NCBI RefSeq assembly: GCF_026151205.1
Contig: NC_087078.1
Location: 1-64,000, forward strand
Source of the DNA: Bolinopsis microptera
Lineage: Eukaryota; Ctenophora; Tentaculata; Lobata; Bolinopsidae
Reading direction: 5' to 3'
Length of the DNA stretch: 64,000 nucleotides
Below the pieces are notes generated by a model. The model did not search any database. It saw nothing but the letters and a program-made list of their open reading frames with translations, and was not told the origin of the DNA. The position numbers and the translations under genes were made by a program. Positions 12,201-22,400 of the stretch are shown one piece after another (position 1 is the stretch's first letter; every line of letters begins with the position of its first letter).

Positions 12201-12259
12201 AGCAAATGCAGACAGTGTGTCCTGATTGTCATGGAAAAGGAGATATTATTCGTGAAAAG
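9205..12259 (+). CDS. DNAJA: DnaJ homolog subfamily A (Hsp40), 3'-incomplete
   Basis: This is a type I Hsp40 co-chaperone that stimulates Hsp70 ATPase and delivers clients. Five exons join in phase: 9205-9336, 10681-10771, 11165-11289, 11637-11721 and 12111-12259 (194 codons). Exon 1 carries the J domain with HPD at residues 34-36. Exon 2 ends the J domain ([12 protein letters not shown]). Exon 3 is Gly/Phe-rich with [11 protein letters not shown]. Exons 4-5 carry three of the four zinc-binding CxxCxGxG motifs ([24 protein letters not shown]). The fourth motif, the substrate-binding domains and the C-terminal CaaX region are not present before the assembly gap at 13442, nor after it. Introns are crowded with tandem repeats, and exon 3 has a duplicated acceptor and an amplified donor. 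The exact paralogue (A1/A2/A4) cannot be decided. Confidence 0.92.
9918..10300 (-). mobile_element. LINE C-terminal fragment inside DNAJA intron 1
   Basis: The minus strand encodes [26 protein letters not shown] and SKFGE. A premature stop follows, and then the expected continuation [10 protein letters not shown] and [14 protein letters not shown]. This is the usual C-terminus of CR1/L2-like reverse transcriptases. It is a dead copy inserted antisense to DNAJA. Confidence 0.75.
10316..10440. repeat. 14-bp minisatellite (ACATAATACATTGT)n
   Basis: About eight to nine near-identical copies of ACATAATACATTGT lie in DNAJA intron 1, directly after the LINE fragment. Confidence 0.9.
10846..10985. 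repeat. 21-bp minisatellite in DNAJA intron 2
   Basis: About six copies of a GTAGTGTAACTATGGTAACTA-type unit occur. The complementary unit recurs at 9131 and at 16305-16355 in RRM1, so this is a dispersed repeat family. Confidence 0.85.
11039..11178 (+). repeat. Duplicated acceptor and 5' edge of DNAJA exon 3
   Basis: A 35-bp segment, containing the 3' splice site CTGTTAACAG and the first 9 exon bases, occurs identically at 11039-11073 and 11144-11178. Between them are about six copies of the 11-mer TAATTACCAGC. Only the downstream copy leads into an open exon; the upstream copy runs into TAA two codons after GGAGGAGGC. Confidence 0.9.
11290..11440 (+). repeat. 15-bp minisatellite beginning at the DNAJA exon 3 donor
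   Basis: The 5' splice site GGTACTAGTTGTCAT is itself the repeat unit, copied about ten times in tandem immediately downstream of exon 3. Each copy carries a GT usable as a donor dinucleotide. Confidence 0.9.
11723..11868 (+). repeat. 9-bp repeat (TCATTCTTA)n after DNAJA exon 4 donor
   Basis: About fifteen copies of TCATTCTTA start five bases after the exon 4 donor GTACA. One copy reads TCACTCTTA. Confidence 0.9.
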
Positions 12260-12531
12260 GTTTGTTTTTCTTTCTCTCTTGTTCCATTTACTTTTCACTT
12301 TATTTTGTATACAAATTTCAAGGACCCATACACCTAAACAGGGTTTAGCCCAAAAAACCTCTCAGTTCAGTTATTTTCACACATAACATCTATTTCTGTA
12401 ATGGAAAATATTGATTATTTGTTTGATAATAACTCGGCTACACGTGGTGTTCTACAATGTAGAATACGTACGTACGTACGTACGTACGTTTTTACGTTTT
12501 GGTACGTTTTGGTGAGTTTGGCAGGGCGTGC

Positions 12532-12900
12532 TCAGGACAACTGCATCGAGTGCGTCCTCCTCCAGCTCAGCATTGAGTTATCGTTTGTCGGAGTGTAGCC
12601 CGGAACTGGTGGCGTGTCTGGGTACTGTTCCATGAATCTGCCTAGACCAACTTTGAAACTGTCTAGCAATGTGATACTCCGGAGCTCCGATGGGAGCACG
12701 TTGAAGAGCTGAGCTGCTCTAACTTTAAAGCTGTTGTCGTAATCTGTCCTTACCGACAACTGTGCGCTTTTGTTCATGGCTGGGATCTCTGCCTTAATAC
12801 CATGCCTTTGAAGGGACTTGAACTCGAAGCCCGTATCGTTCGGAGCATGTTCATTAAGAATTTTCCATACATGAATAATAGAATAACGCTCTCTCCGCCT
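12532..12900 (-). mobile_element. LINE C-terminal fragment in DNAJA intron 5
   Basis: The minus strand reads RYSIIHVWKILNEHAPN, FEFKSLQRHGIKAEIPA and AAQLFNVLPSELR, ending at a stop at 12532. This is the C-terminal region of a non-LTR RT. No catalytic motif is present. Confidence 0.75.
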
Positions 12901-13441
12901 CTGAATACCACGTGGACAAATTGCAGCTTGATGTCTACAATCTACATGTGTTTAAATTGTAAAACTTCAATATCGTATCTCAAAAGGCTGTGTTTTTATA
13001 ACCTTTTAAACCGAAAAGTGTGTATTTTACTTTTTTTAAGGCTTGTTTTGACCGACCGAAAAGTTCATAAGGGACCATCGGACTGTTTTGATACTTGACA
13101 TGAAATTGTTCTTGGAATTCTTGTGTGGTTTTTTGATGCCCTCAAAAATGTGCTTAGCCAAATAGAAAGTTAATTTTTCGGACTCCAAAGTCACAAAACA
13201 AATTTAGGCATATTTTTTGTTTATCATATTTACAAATTTTGCTAGGGAGTACTATAAATAGCCTCAACTTGAAAATTTATATATAATATTAAAATACTTC
13301 CTATTCAAGTTATGGTGCTCGATTTGAGAACCAAATGTTCTAAAACATTGTCGTTTGATATGAAAATGGTGCGCGAGATGGTACTTCCTTTGAAGTAATT
13401 TGGGCTAGGCAGTTTCGTTGTTTGGCACCTTACTCTAGTCC

Positions 13442-13541
13442 NNNNNNNNNNNNNNNNNNNNNNNNNNNNNNNNNNNNNNNNNNNNNNNNNNNNNNNNNNN
13501 NNNNNNNNNNNNNNNNNNNNNNNNNNNNNNNNNNNNNNNNN
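13442..13541. other. Assembly gap (100 N)
   Basis: A run of 100 N is followed by A/T and G homopolymer sequence of doubtful quality (13542-13640). The gap separates the 5' half of DNAJA from the 3' half of RRM1, so its real length is unknown and a misjoin is possible. Confidence 0.98.
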
Positions 13542-14914
13542 TGAAAAAAAAAAAAATTTTTGAAAAAAATAGTTAAAAAAGGGGGGGGGGGGGGGGTTTT
13601 TTATTTTAAATTTGGGGGGGGGTAAATTTAAGAAAAGGGTGCGGGTTTTATTGATTTTAATTTAATGATTTGAATTTTTTGACAAGACAAGATATTTTAC
13701 TAAAGCAGACAATATTGAAGAAGGTCATGGAACTAGTTGGATAATGACCATTTTTTCTGAACGTGCCCGTGAGTATAATGACAAGCTATCATAAACTGAG
13801 TTATTATCTAATTTATTAAGGGTAACCGGAAGTATTTCGAACATAAATATGTCTTGTAAGGTATATAATAGCGATGCGTAAAGTTGCTGACGCAAGGGAT
13901 CTAAAAATAAATTTGATTATTAATCTTCCGTACCATTTTACTGACACCACGGCATCAACTTTAACGCGACTTTCCACAAAAACCGTAAAAGATATACAAC
14001 TGAAACTTTTTTGACTGGGTCAAATGTTTTAATGGCCTCCAAATCAGCATGGAAAAATAAAAAATTGGCCAAGAAATAGGAGTTTTAGAGCCCAAATTTT
14101 GGACCCCCAAGTGGTGTCAAAAACGCGAATTAAATAGGTAATAATTATTTTAGTCTCTTGAGTCTTGACACCATTTTTGGGTTATACGGGTTCCTACTAG
14201 TTGATATAATATGTTGCACAGTAAAAGTTTTGCACGGTTGACGTGCTTTATTTAAGATGGCTGAGGACGTGGTAAGCATAAAACTTGCTCAACTCAAAAT
14301 CTTTAGCGCCGTGGAATGTCAAAGGATAACGAATTGCTGCAAAACATAACGTATAAACACAGTGTAGAATGTAGATGTTAGACGACAACAGAAAGAAATG
14401 ATCTGTCCATCTCCCAACATTCTAATGATCACATACTTAATTATACGCCGGCAGACATTCTTGAGTTCCTTAATTAATAGAATTATATTTTAATATAATT
14501 TAATTGATAATATAAAACCGATTGAATTGCTATGTCGGTTATATTCAAAATGTTGATAGAATAAAGGGTGGTCGACCCTGAACAGAAATTGAACAATTAC
14601 GAATTTGTCTGCAAAATAGTTACGAACTGAATTATGAATATTCGATTCAAATGATAAGAACAGATTAAAAATGGAGTGGTTTTGTTTTACTGTCCTTAGT
14701 TCGGCGTTGTTACTGCCGACTTCGGGTCTGGTCCCTAGAATTAGTAAGATCTCATTCATTGATCGGTTACTTAGATCAACTATTAGCTTATTAGGTACCT
14801 AAAGAACATTATTATTCATCCTACATCTTCAATAAATCACTCTAAAAGAAAGTGTTGCCAAACATAGGTGGAAAAGTAGCCAAACGTTTCAATATCTATC
14901 AATTTTTACATGAA
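13542..14914. other. Non-coding region after the gap
   Basis: AT-rich sequence with homopolymers at its left end. No RRM1 upstream exon is recognisable here, although the next exon begins in the middle of that protein. The frame at 14490-14759 (minus) has no recognisable domain. Confidence 0.5.
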
Positions 14915-15045
14915 ATATCCTGTAGGTGGTGTATAATGTATAATGTATAATGTATTATGTAGGTGGTGTATAATGTATAATGTATATGTAGGTGGTGTAT
15001 AATGTATAATGTATATATAATGTATAATATATCCTTTAGGTGGTG
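14915..15045 (+). repeat. Duplicated acceptor of RRM1 first visible exon with minisatellite
   Basis: ATATCCTGTAGGTGGTG at 14915-14931 matches the true acceptor plus exon start at 15029-15045 at 16 of 17 positions. TAGGTGGTG recurs twice more between them, separated by GTATAATGTATAAT repeats. Only the last copy opens into exon sequence. Confidence 0.85.
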
Positions 15046-18000
15046 ACGAGGAACCTAAACAAAGTAATCGAAGTGTCCTACTACCCGCTGGAGCAAGCCA
15101 GGAAGTCCAACATGAGACACAGACCTATTGGAATTGGAGTTCAGGTCAGTTGCAACTTGAAGTTAGTAGTCTTTGACGGCAGACGTATTAAACGGATTAA
15201 ACGTTAATTAAACGTATTATCGAGAATAATATCAACATTTTAGTAAGATGTATCAGAAATCAGTTTACAAAGTTAATGCGATAAGTGTGATAAGTGTGAA
15301 CATTTTCTATATCCTAATCGAAGTCTGCTCCCGTTTTTTAATTCACATTATTTTTATTTTCTCGTTTTAATAAATGTTCTCGGTGATACTCCTGCCGTCA
15401 AAAGCCCAAGCTAGCTTTAGGGACTATTTAGGGACTATTTAGGGACGTTGTTTTAGGGACTATTTAGGGACTTTGTTTCAGGAGTGCATGATTTAACCTC
15501 GAACCACATTCTCGATCTCCGTATTCATTCTTCTATTTTGACTATACAACTTATTGTATTGTTAAACTGTCTCAGGGTCTAGCCGATGCCTTCATTCTGA
15601 TGAGGTACCCATTTGACAGTGACTCTGCTAAAAAGCTAAACATTAAGATATTTGAGACTATCTACTACGGTGCCTTGGAGGCTAGTTCAGAACTAGCTGA
15701 AAAACTTGGACCTTACGAGACATACGAAGGTTAGTTTTATACAAAATAATTCATCCGTTATTATTAGTAATAGTAGTTATTCTTATAGAAATTAGAGCTA
15801 ATTACATAATTGAGAGCTAATTACCATAATTACATAATTAATTCCAGGCAGTCCAGTTAGTAAAGGAGATCTTCAGTTCGACATGTGGGGAGTTACACCA
15901 ACTGATCTCTGGGACTGGGCAGCTCTTAAGAAACAGATCAAGAGGTCAGTCAACTTATATAACTTATATAACTTATATAACTTATATAACTTATATAACT
16001 TATATAACTTATATTACTTATATAACTTATATAACTTAGATAATTTGTATAACTTTCAATATAACTTATATAACTTTATTTTGCACACTATAGTTTGATT
16101 AACTGCCCTTATAACTTGACCCCCCCCCCCCCCCCCCTACATTAAATGTAATCTTTTTATCAGAACTGGTATAAGGAACTCATTGTTGCTGGCTCCCATG
16201 CCAACCGCCAGCACAGCACAGATTCTGGGAAACAACGAGGCTATAGAACCTTACACCAGCAACATCTACCTCCGGAGGGTACTGAGTGGAGAGTTCCAGG
16301 TTTACTAGTTACCATAGTTACACTACTAGTTACCATAGTTACACTACTAGTTCCTAGTTTAAGATTACTTTGCTGGTTACGCTTCACAGTCTTTCTCCTA
16401 ATTAGATGATTCATCTTAGACGAAGAACGTTTCTGATTTTTTGGCGGTTTGCCAAGATTTGCACGTACCGGTAGAGTTATGTGTACACTGTACATTACTC
16501 ACATATTTCAGGTGATAAACCAGCATTTGTTACGTGATCTCACTGATTTAGGAGTGTGGGATAGTGACATCAAACAACAGATGATAGCAGATAACGGGTC
16601 TATTCAGAGGTAACATATACCATTGAGACCAAGTTTAGTAACTACCAAAGTCTTGTAATTACTAATTACCAAGTAATTAAGTAATTAATTGTAATTATTG
16701 GATTTCTAAAGGTTCTGATTCCTTGAAGTGTAGATGAAAGTATGATTTATAATGTTTAAATCACTAATATGTAATAAGTTAAATGGTAATTAATATGCAA
16801 TGTTTCAGGATAGAAGGTATCCCTGATGAAATAAAAGCTCTTTACAAAACCAGCTGGGAACTATCTCAGAAGTGCATTATCGACATGGCTGCTGATAGAG
16901 GTACATTATACATTATACATTATACATTATACATTATACATTATACATTATATCGACATGGCTGCTGATAGAGGTAACTTCATAACATGGCCCATCGGGT
17001 TATATTTACTATATTTCCTACCATTTGCATTGGTATGGTTTTTGTTTCTGTTCGATTCGTCTTATTTATAATAATATTGTTACCCCCTCCCAGGTCCCTA
17101 TATCTGTCAGAGCCAGTCCCTCAACCTGTTCATGGCTGACCCTCAACCTCGTAAGATTACCAGTATGCACTTCCACGCTTGGAAGAGAGGTGCGTGATTA
17201 TCCTACTTTAATATCGCAGTAGTGAACATTATACAGTATACAGTATACAGTATACAGTATACAGTATACATTATACATAATAGAGCTGATATTATTATTA
17301 AATAGCGGGGAAGTATGCTCATATTATCAAGGTAATGGGTCTAATATAGGGGTAATTTTCACAGGATTGAAGACTGGAATGTACTAATTGAGGATTATAC
17401 ACTATACATTATACATTATTCATTATACATACTCAGGATTGAAGACTGGAATGTACTACTTGAGGACCAGAGCGGCAGTTAACGCTATCCAGTTCACTGT
17501 GGATCAGACTAAGATTAAGGAACTCAAGGGACTGAGAAAGGAAAACGCAGTTCCGAAAACTGAGGAGAAGGAGAAGGTTTGTTGAAACGTGGAGAATAAT
17601 ATTTGTATGGTTGTGTTTATTAACGAGGTCTGATCGTCATCTTCTTACAGCGTTCGATGTCTGTGTGAAGGTAAAATGGTGACATCCTCTGGATCAGGCA
17701 GAGGTCGAGTGTTATCGGGATTACTTCTGTAGTAGTTGTACAATACTAAGGTAATGGGACTACTCAAGATGCCCACTACATGATGTTGCTTTACCACTTT
17801 GACTTATGTCCCTTAAGCGCTTTTAACTACCGTTCACCGAACCTTGACTGCGGCTTTGTTAACAAGGTTTGGCCGGTAGAGGGTCCGTAGTAGTCCCATT
17901 ACCTCAGTATTACTGTACAACTACTACAGAATGTGTTTATTGTTCAAACTGAGCTGGAGTTTATATGTCTTATCCTGTCAGGAGGAAGACAGTGATAAGG

Positions 18001-18633
18001 TATCACATGACAAATCAACAGACAAACATACAGACACATATGCCGACAATTATAATGACAGCAATAAGTTATCTCAAATCAGGGCCTTGCCGGAGAACTA
18101 CGTTCTGCCTCAACATGCCGCCAATCAACATGTTTTCAACAGTCAACAAGTTGAACATTATCAGCCTAGTTTGAACGAGCCGATCATACACCCTCAGCAG
18201 TTTCCTCACAATTATCTAAACTCCCAAAGTTCTGTCCCAGATAATCAACATCCTGGCACATATGATCAACAGGCTATGTTCCCACTTCCAGCCAACCAGA
18301 ACAACATGAATAACAGCGCCCCTCAAAATCACAATTTCCAACTTGGTTAAACTCAGACAGAGACAATACAGATTACAGATACTGATTTTACGCAGTATAA
18401 CTTGAAGATGGTAGTGATGTAATGACGAAGTTGACTGACAAACACACTGACAAACACACTGACAGACTGACTGACAAACATTTTCACGTGTCATGTTTGC
18501 TTGGTTCGGGTTGCTTTACAATCTTTTCCCCCAGAAAGTCCTGCAGCAAAAGAGTAGAGCAGAGTTAGAGAAAGAAGCGATTGAAGCATGCTCCCTGGCA
18601 AACAAAGAGAACTGCCTCATGTGCAGTGGATAA
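15040..18633 (+). CDS. RRM1: Ribonucleoside-diphosphate reductase large subunit, 5'-incomplete
   Basis: This is the class Ia RNR alpha subunit, which reduces ribonucleotides to deoxyribonucleotides. Exons: 15040-15144, 15576-15729, 15848-15944, 16164-16299, 16512-16609, 16809-16900, 17094-17189, 17437-17576, 17982-17999 and 18535-18633. All phases agree (344 residues, roughly the last 45% of the protein). Diagnostic stretches are [26 protein letters not shown], the radical-transfer Tyr pair in TGMYYLRTR, and the C-terminal redox pair CLMC before the stop. The N-terminal ATP cone and catalytic Cys-Glu region are missing, presumably in the 13.4-kb gap. The 18-nt exon 17982-17999 is the least certain; it is inferred from phase and good GT/AG sites. 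Three exons have duplicated junctions. Confidence 0.95.
15950..16070 (+). repeat. 9-bp repeat (AACTTATAT)n in RRM1 intron
   Basis: Around ten copies of AACTTATAT follow the donor GTCAGTC of the exon ending at 15944 almost immediately. A 17-C homopolymer lies further on at about 16120. Confidence 0.85.
16878..16976 (+). repeat. Duplicated donor and 3' edge of an RRM1 exon
   Basis: A 26-bp block comprising the exon end GACATGGCTGCTGATAGAG and donor GTA is present at 16878-16903 and again at 16951-16976. A 9-bp TACATTATA tandem repeat lies between them. The 73-bp offset is not a multiple of three, and the interval meets TGA in frame, so only the first donor keeps RRM1 open. Confidence 0.93.
17226..17275 (+). 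repeat. ACAGTAT microsatellite in RRM1 intron
   Basis: Six copies of ATACAGT-type 7-mers, followed by ATTATACAT, downstream of the exon ending at 17189. Confidence 0.8.
17362..17465 (+). repeat. Duplicated acceptor and 5' edge of an RRM1 exon, with nonsense change
   Basis: A 32-bp segment with the AG acceptor and the first exon bases occurs at 17362-17393 and 17434-17465, differing by one base. In the upstream copy the second Tyr codon of the conserved YY pair is TAA. The two copies flank ATTATACAT-type repeats. The downstream copy is the functional exon. Confidence 0.92.
17725..17931. mobile_element. MITE with about 40-bp terminal inverted repeats
   Basis: TTCTGTAGTAGTTGTACA at the left end is matched by the inverted right end, and the similarity continues through AAGGTAATGGGACTACT, with one 3-base indel. 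The element is about 207 bp and non-coding, in the RRM1 intron between 17576 and 17982. A target-site duplication is not obvious. Confidence 0.75.
18000..18348 (+). other. Open reading extension after the RRM1 mini-exon
   Basis: If the donor at 18000 is not used, the RRM1 frame stays open for about 115 more codons to TAA at 18348. It would encode an Asn/Gln/His/Pro-rich tail (for example [18 protein letters not shown]). Base composition is less AT-rich than the flanking introns. It could be an alternative C-terminus lacking CLMC, or a chance frame. Confidence 0.4.
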
Positions 18634-18883
18634 TGATTATGTAATTAATCAATTAGCTAATTGAGCAGTGACCAAGAGAGACTGATTTTTAACATTTTTA
18701 CGTACAACGTAGTGTTACAGCCAATATTTGTAGATCTTTTTATGTTTATTTAGAATTTAGCTTGCATGGATCTTTTAAAATTGTTTTCAAATTTCAATAT
18801 TTATTTGATATTTCTACATACTTTTTTTTTCGATTTGTATTTCCCTCTATTACATCGATGTTCAACTCCAATATACTAATTTC

Positions 18884-18889
18884 AATAAA
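18884..18889 (+). terminator. Poly(A) signal of RRM1
   Basis: AATAAA about 250 nt after the RRM1 stop codon on the same strand. Confidence 0.6.
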
Positions 18890-19339
18890 AATATGTTACA
18901 TGTTAATCGACAATCAATCCCACCATAATCATGGTGCAGTGGCATATTTATAATGGTTGAATTTTTTATGCTGTCAATCGTATTAATATTATGTTATTTG
19001 AATATCTTTGCTACGGCTTAACTGGTTATCAATTATTAAAATTCCTGTTTCAATTTGTCCGGGCACAATTAGAGGTAGACGGTGTAAGACAAGGTAAACC
19101 AGGGTCTTGAAACGCTCCCGGTGGCGGTAGATTTTGAAAGATAGTTGACGTTGCCATTTCAGACACAAGACCGGCTTCAGATTTGCCATTAATATTGTGG
19201 ACTTATCCCAAATCCGGCACGCGCTACTTCGCAGAGTTCGAAGCCCGGGGTTAATATTATACATCTTGGAGACAGTATCAGGCGCGCGCTGAGATACATG
19301 TTGCATTTCGCGCTCGAAAAGTGAAATGTTACCTAACTT
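18890..19339. other. Spacer between RRM1 and the satellite block
   Basis: No gene is recognised. The minus-strand frame at 18989-19357 has no identifiable domain and is probably chance. Confidence 0.4.
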
Positions 19340-19494
19340 GTTAATTGACGATGTCAATTCTTCGCCGATCTAGCGAGAAGCATTATTGGAACGCGCGATT
19401 TCAAAAATATTTAAACGTGCATCATTTGTCAGGTAAAACAAGTATGTTTAATGTTGCGCGAGGGGACTTGAGAGCACGTTTCCTTGATTTGTGT

Positions 19495-22400
19495 ATGCGA
19501 TTTGTATGCGATTTCACCCCTGTATGCGATTTGTGTTCCGGGGTATTTGGAACAGGTTTAGGGTTTTAAATAGTTAGTACCTGTCCCAAACCATCATAAA
19601 AATCAAGTTTCGACCTCCCAACCCACTCAGGCCACTCCCAGGGGCCACGCCCATCCCAAAATAGCTGAAATCCTGGTAAAATCAAGATTGAAAATCTTTA
19701 CCCCCGTATGCGATTTATGTTCCGGGGTAGGTGGCCCATGTTTTAGTATAAAAATGGGTACTGCCTATCCCAAACCATCATAAAAATCAAGTTTCGACCT
19801 CCCAACCCACTCAGGCCACTCCCAGGGGCCACGCCCATCCCAAAATAGCTGAAATCCTGGAAAAAATCAAGATTGAAAATCTTTACCCCCGTATGCGATT
19901 TATGTTCCGGGGTAAGTGGCCCATGTTTTAGTATAAAAATGGGTACTGCTTATCCCAAACCATCATAAAAACCAAGTTTCGACCTCTCAAACTACTCAGG
20001 CCGATCCCAGGGGCCACACCCATCCCAAAATAGCTGAAATCCAGGTCAAATCCTATACAAATCCAGACTGAGAATCTTTACCCCCGTATGCGATTTATGT
20101 TCCGGGGTAGGTGGCCCATGTTTTAGTATAAAAATGGTTACTGCCTATCCCAAACCATCATAAAAATCAAGTTTCGACCTCGCAAACCACTCAGGCCACT
20201 CCTAGGGGCCCACGCCCATCCCAAAATAGCTGAAATCCAGGTCAAATCCATACAAATCCAGACTGAGAATCTTTACCCCCGTATGCGATTTATGTTCCAG
20301 GGTAGGTGGCCCATGTTTTAGTATAAAAATGGGTACTGCCTATCCCAAACCATCATAAAACCACGTTTCGACCTCTCAACCACTCAGGCCACTCCCAGGG
20401 GCCACAACCATCCCAAAATAGCTGAAATCCAGGTCAAATCCTATACAAATCCAGACTGAGAATCCTTTACCCCCGTATGCGATTTATGTTCCGGGGTAGG
20501 TGGCCCATGTTTTAGTATAAAAATGGTTACTGCCTATCCCAAACCATCATAAAAATCAAGTTTCGACCTCGCAAACCACTCAGGCCACTCCTAGGGGCCA
20601 CGCCCATCCCAAAATAGCTGAAATCCAGGTCAAATCCCATACAAATCCAGACTGAGAATCTTTACCCCCGTATGCGATTTATGTTCCAGGGTAGGTGGCC
20701 CATGTTTTAGTATAAAAATGGGTACTGCCTATCCCAAACCATCATAAAAAACACGTTTCGACCTCTCAAACCACTCAGGCCACTCCCAGGGCCACCCAAC
20801 CATCCACAATAGCTGAAACCTGGTCAAATCCCATACAAATCCAACTGAGAATCTTTACCCTGTATGCGATTTATGTTCGGGGTAGGTGGCCATGTTTTAA
20901 AGGTATAAAAAAATGGGTACTGCCTATCCCAACCATCATAAAACCAAGTTTCGACCTCGCAAACCACTAGTGCCACTCCAGGGGCCACGCCATCCCAAAA
21001 TAGCTGAAATCCAGGTCAAATCCCATACAAATCCAGACTGAGAATCTTTACCCCGTATGCGATTTATGTTCGGGGTAGGTGGCCATGTTTTAGTATGAAA
21101 ATGGGTACTGCCTATTCCAACCATCATAAAAATCAGTTTCGATCCCAACACTTAGGCCACTCCAGGGGAACGCCCATCCAAAAATAGCTGAAAATCTGGT
21201 AAATAAGATGAAATCTTTTACCGTATGCGATTATTTTCGGGGTAGGTGGCATGTTTAGTAAAAAATGGGTACTGCTATCAAACATATAAAAACAGTTGAC
21301 TTCAAATCTAGGCGATAGGGCCACACCATCAAAAATAGTGAAATCAGGTCAAATCATACAAATCAATGCGACTCTTACCGTATGCGCTTTATGTTCGGTG
21401 TAGGTGGCATGTTTTTGTATAAAAATGGGTATGCATATCCAAACATCTAAAAATCAAGTTTCGGACCTAACACTAGGCACTCAGGGAGAACCAATAGCTG
21501 AATCTGGTAAAAATCATTCCAAATCCAGATGAGAATTTTAGTATGGATTATGTTCCGGGATAGAGGCCCATGTATTAGTATAAAAAATGGGTTGCTTCCA
21601 AACATCATAAAACAAGTTCGACTCGAACTAGGATCTAGGGGCAGCATCCAAAATAGCGAAATCAGGCAATCATAAATAGATGAGAAATCTTTACCCCGTA
21701 TGCGATTTATGTTGGGGTGTTGGCATGTATTAGTATAAAAATGGGTACTGCCTATCCAACATATAAAAACAAGTTTCGATCTCAACCACTCAGGCATCCA
21801 GGGGCCCCTCAAAATAGTGATTTTTCAAACATAAAATCAGATGAGAATCTTTACTGTATGGATAATGTTGAGGTTAGGTGGATGTTTTAGATAAAAATGT
21901 TTATGCCACTCAAAACATATAAAAACAAGTTGATGCCAACACTAGGCCACTCACAGGGGCCAGCCCATCCATAATAGTGGAATTCCAGTCAAATCATTAA
22001 ATCCAGATGAGCATTTTACCGTATTCGATTTATGTTGGGTTAGGTGGTGTTTTGTATGAAATGGGTTGCTATCAATTATATCATAAAATCAGTTTGACCT
22101 CCCAAACCATCCGGACATCAGGGAGCATCAATAGCTGGAAATTGGTAAAATCAAGAATTGAAATCTTTACCCCGTATGCGATTTATGTTCGGGGTAGGTG
22201 CCCATGTTTTAGTATAAAAATGGTTATGCCTATCCTAAACATCATAAAATAAGTTTGACTCAATAGGCATCCAGGGGGCCAGCCATCAATAGCTGAATAG
22301 GTATACTAGATTTGGAAAATATACCGTATGCGATTTATGTTGGGGTAGGTGGCTGTTTTAGTATAAAATGGGATGTATAACAACCATAAAATCAAGTTTC

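Noticed and set aside
17650-17669. 20-nt exon candidate between RRM1 exons
   Set aside because: It has AG and GT borders, but the RRM1 frame hits TGA within it.
18989-19357. 122-residue minus-strand frame
   Set aside because: It has no recognisable domain, no supporting splice context, and overlaps the satellite block boundary.
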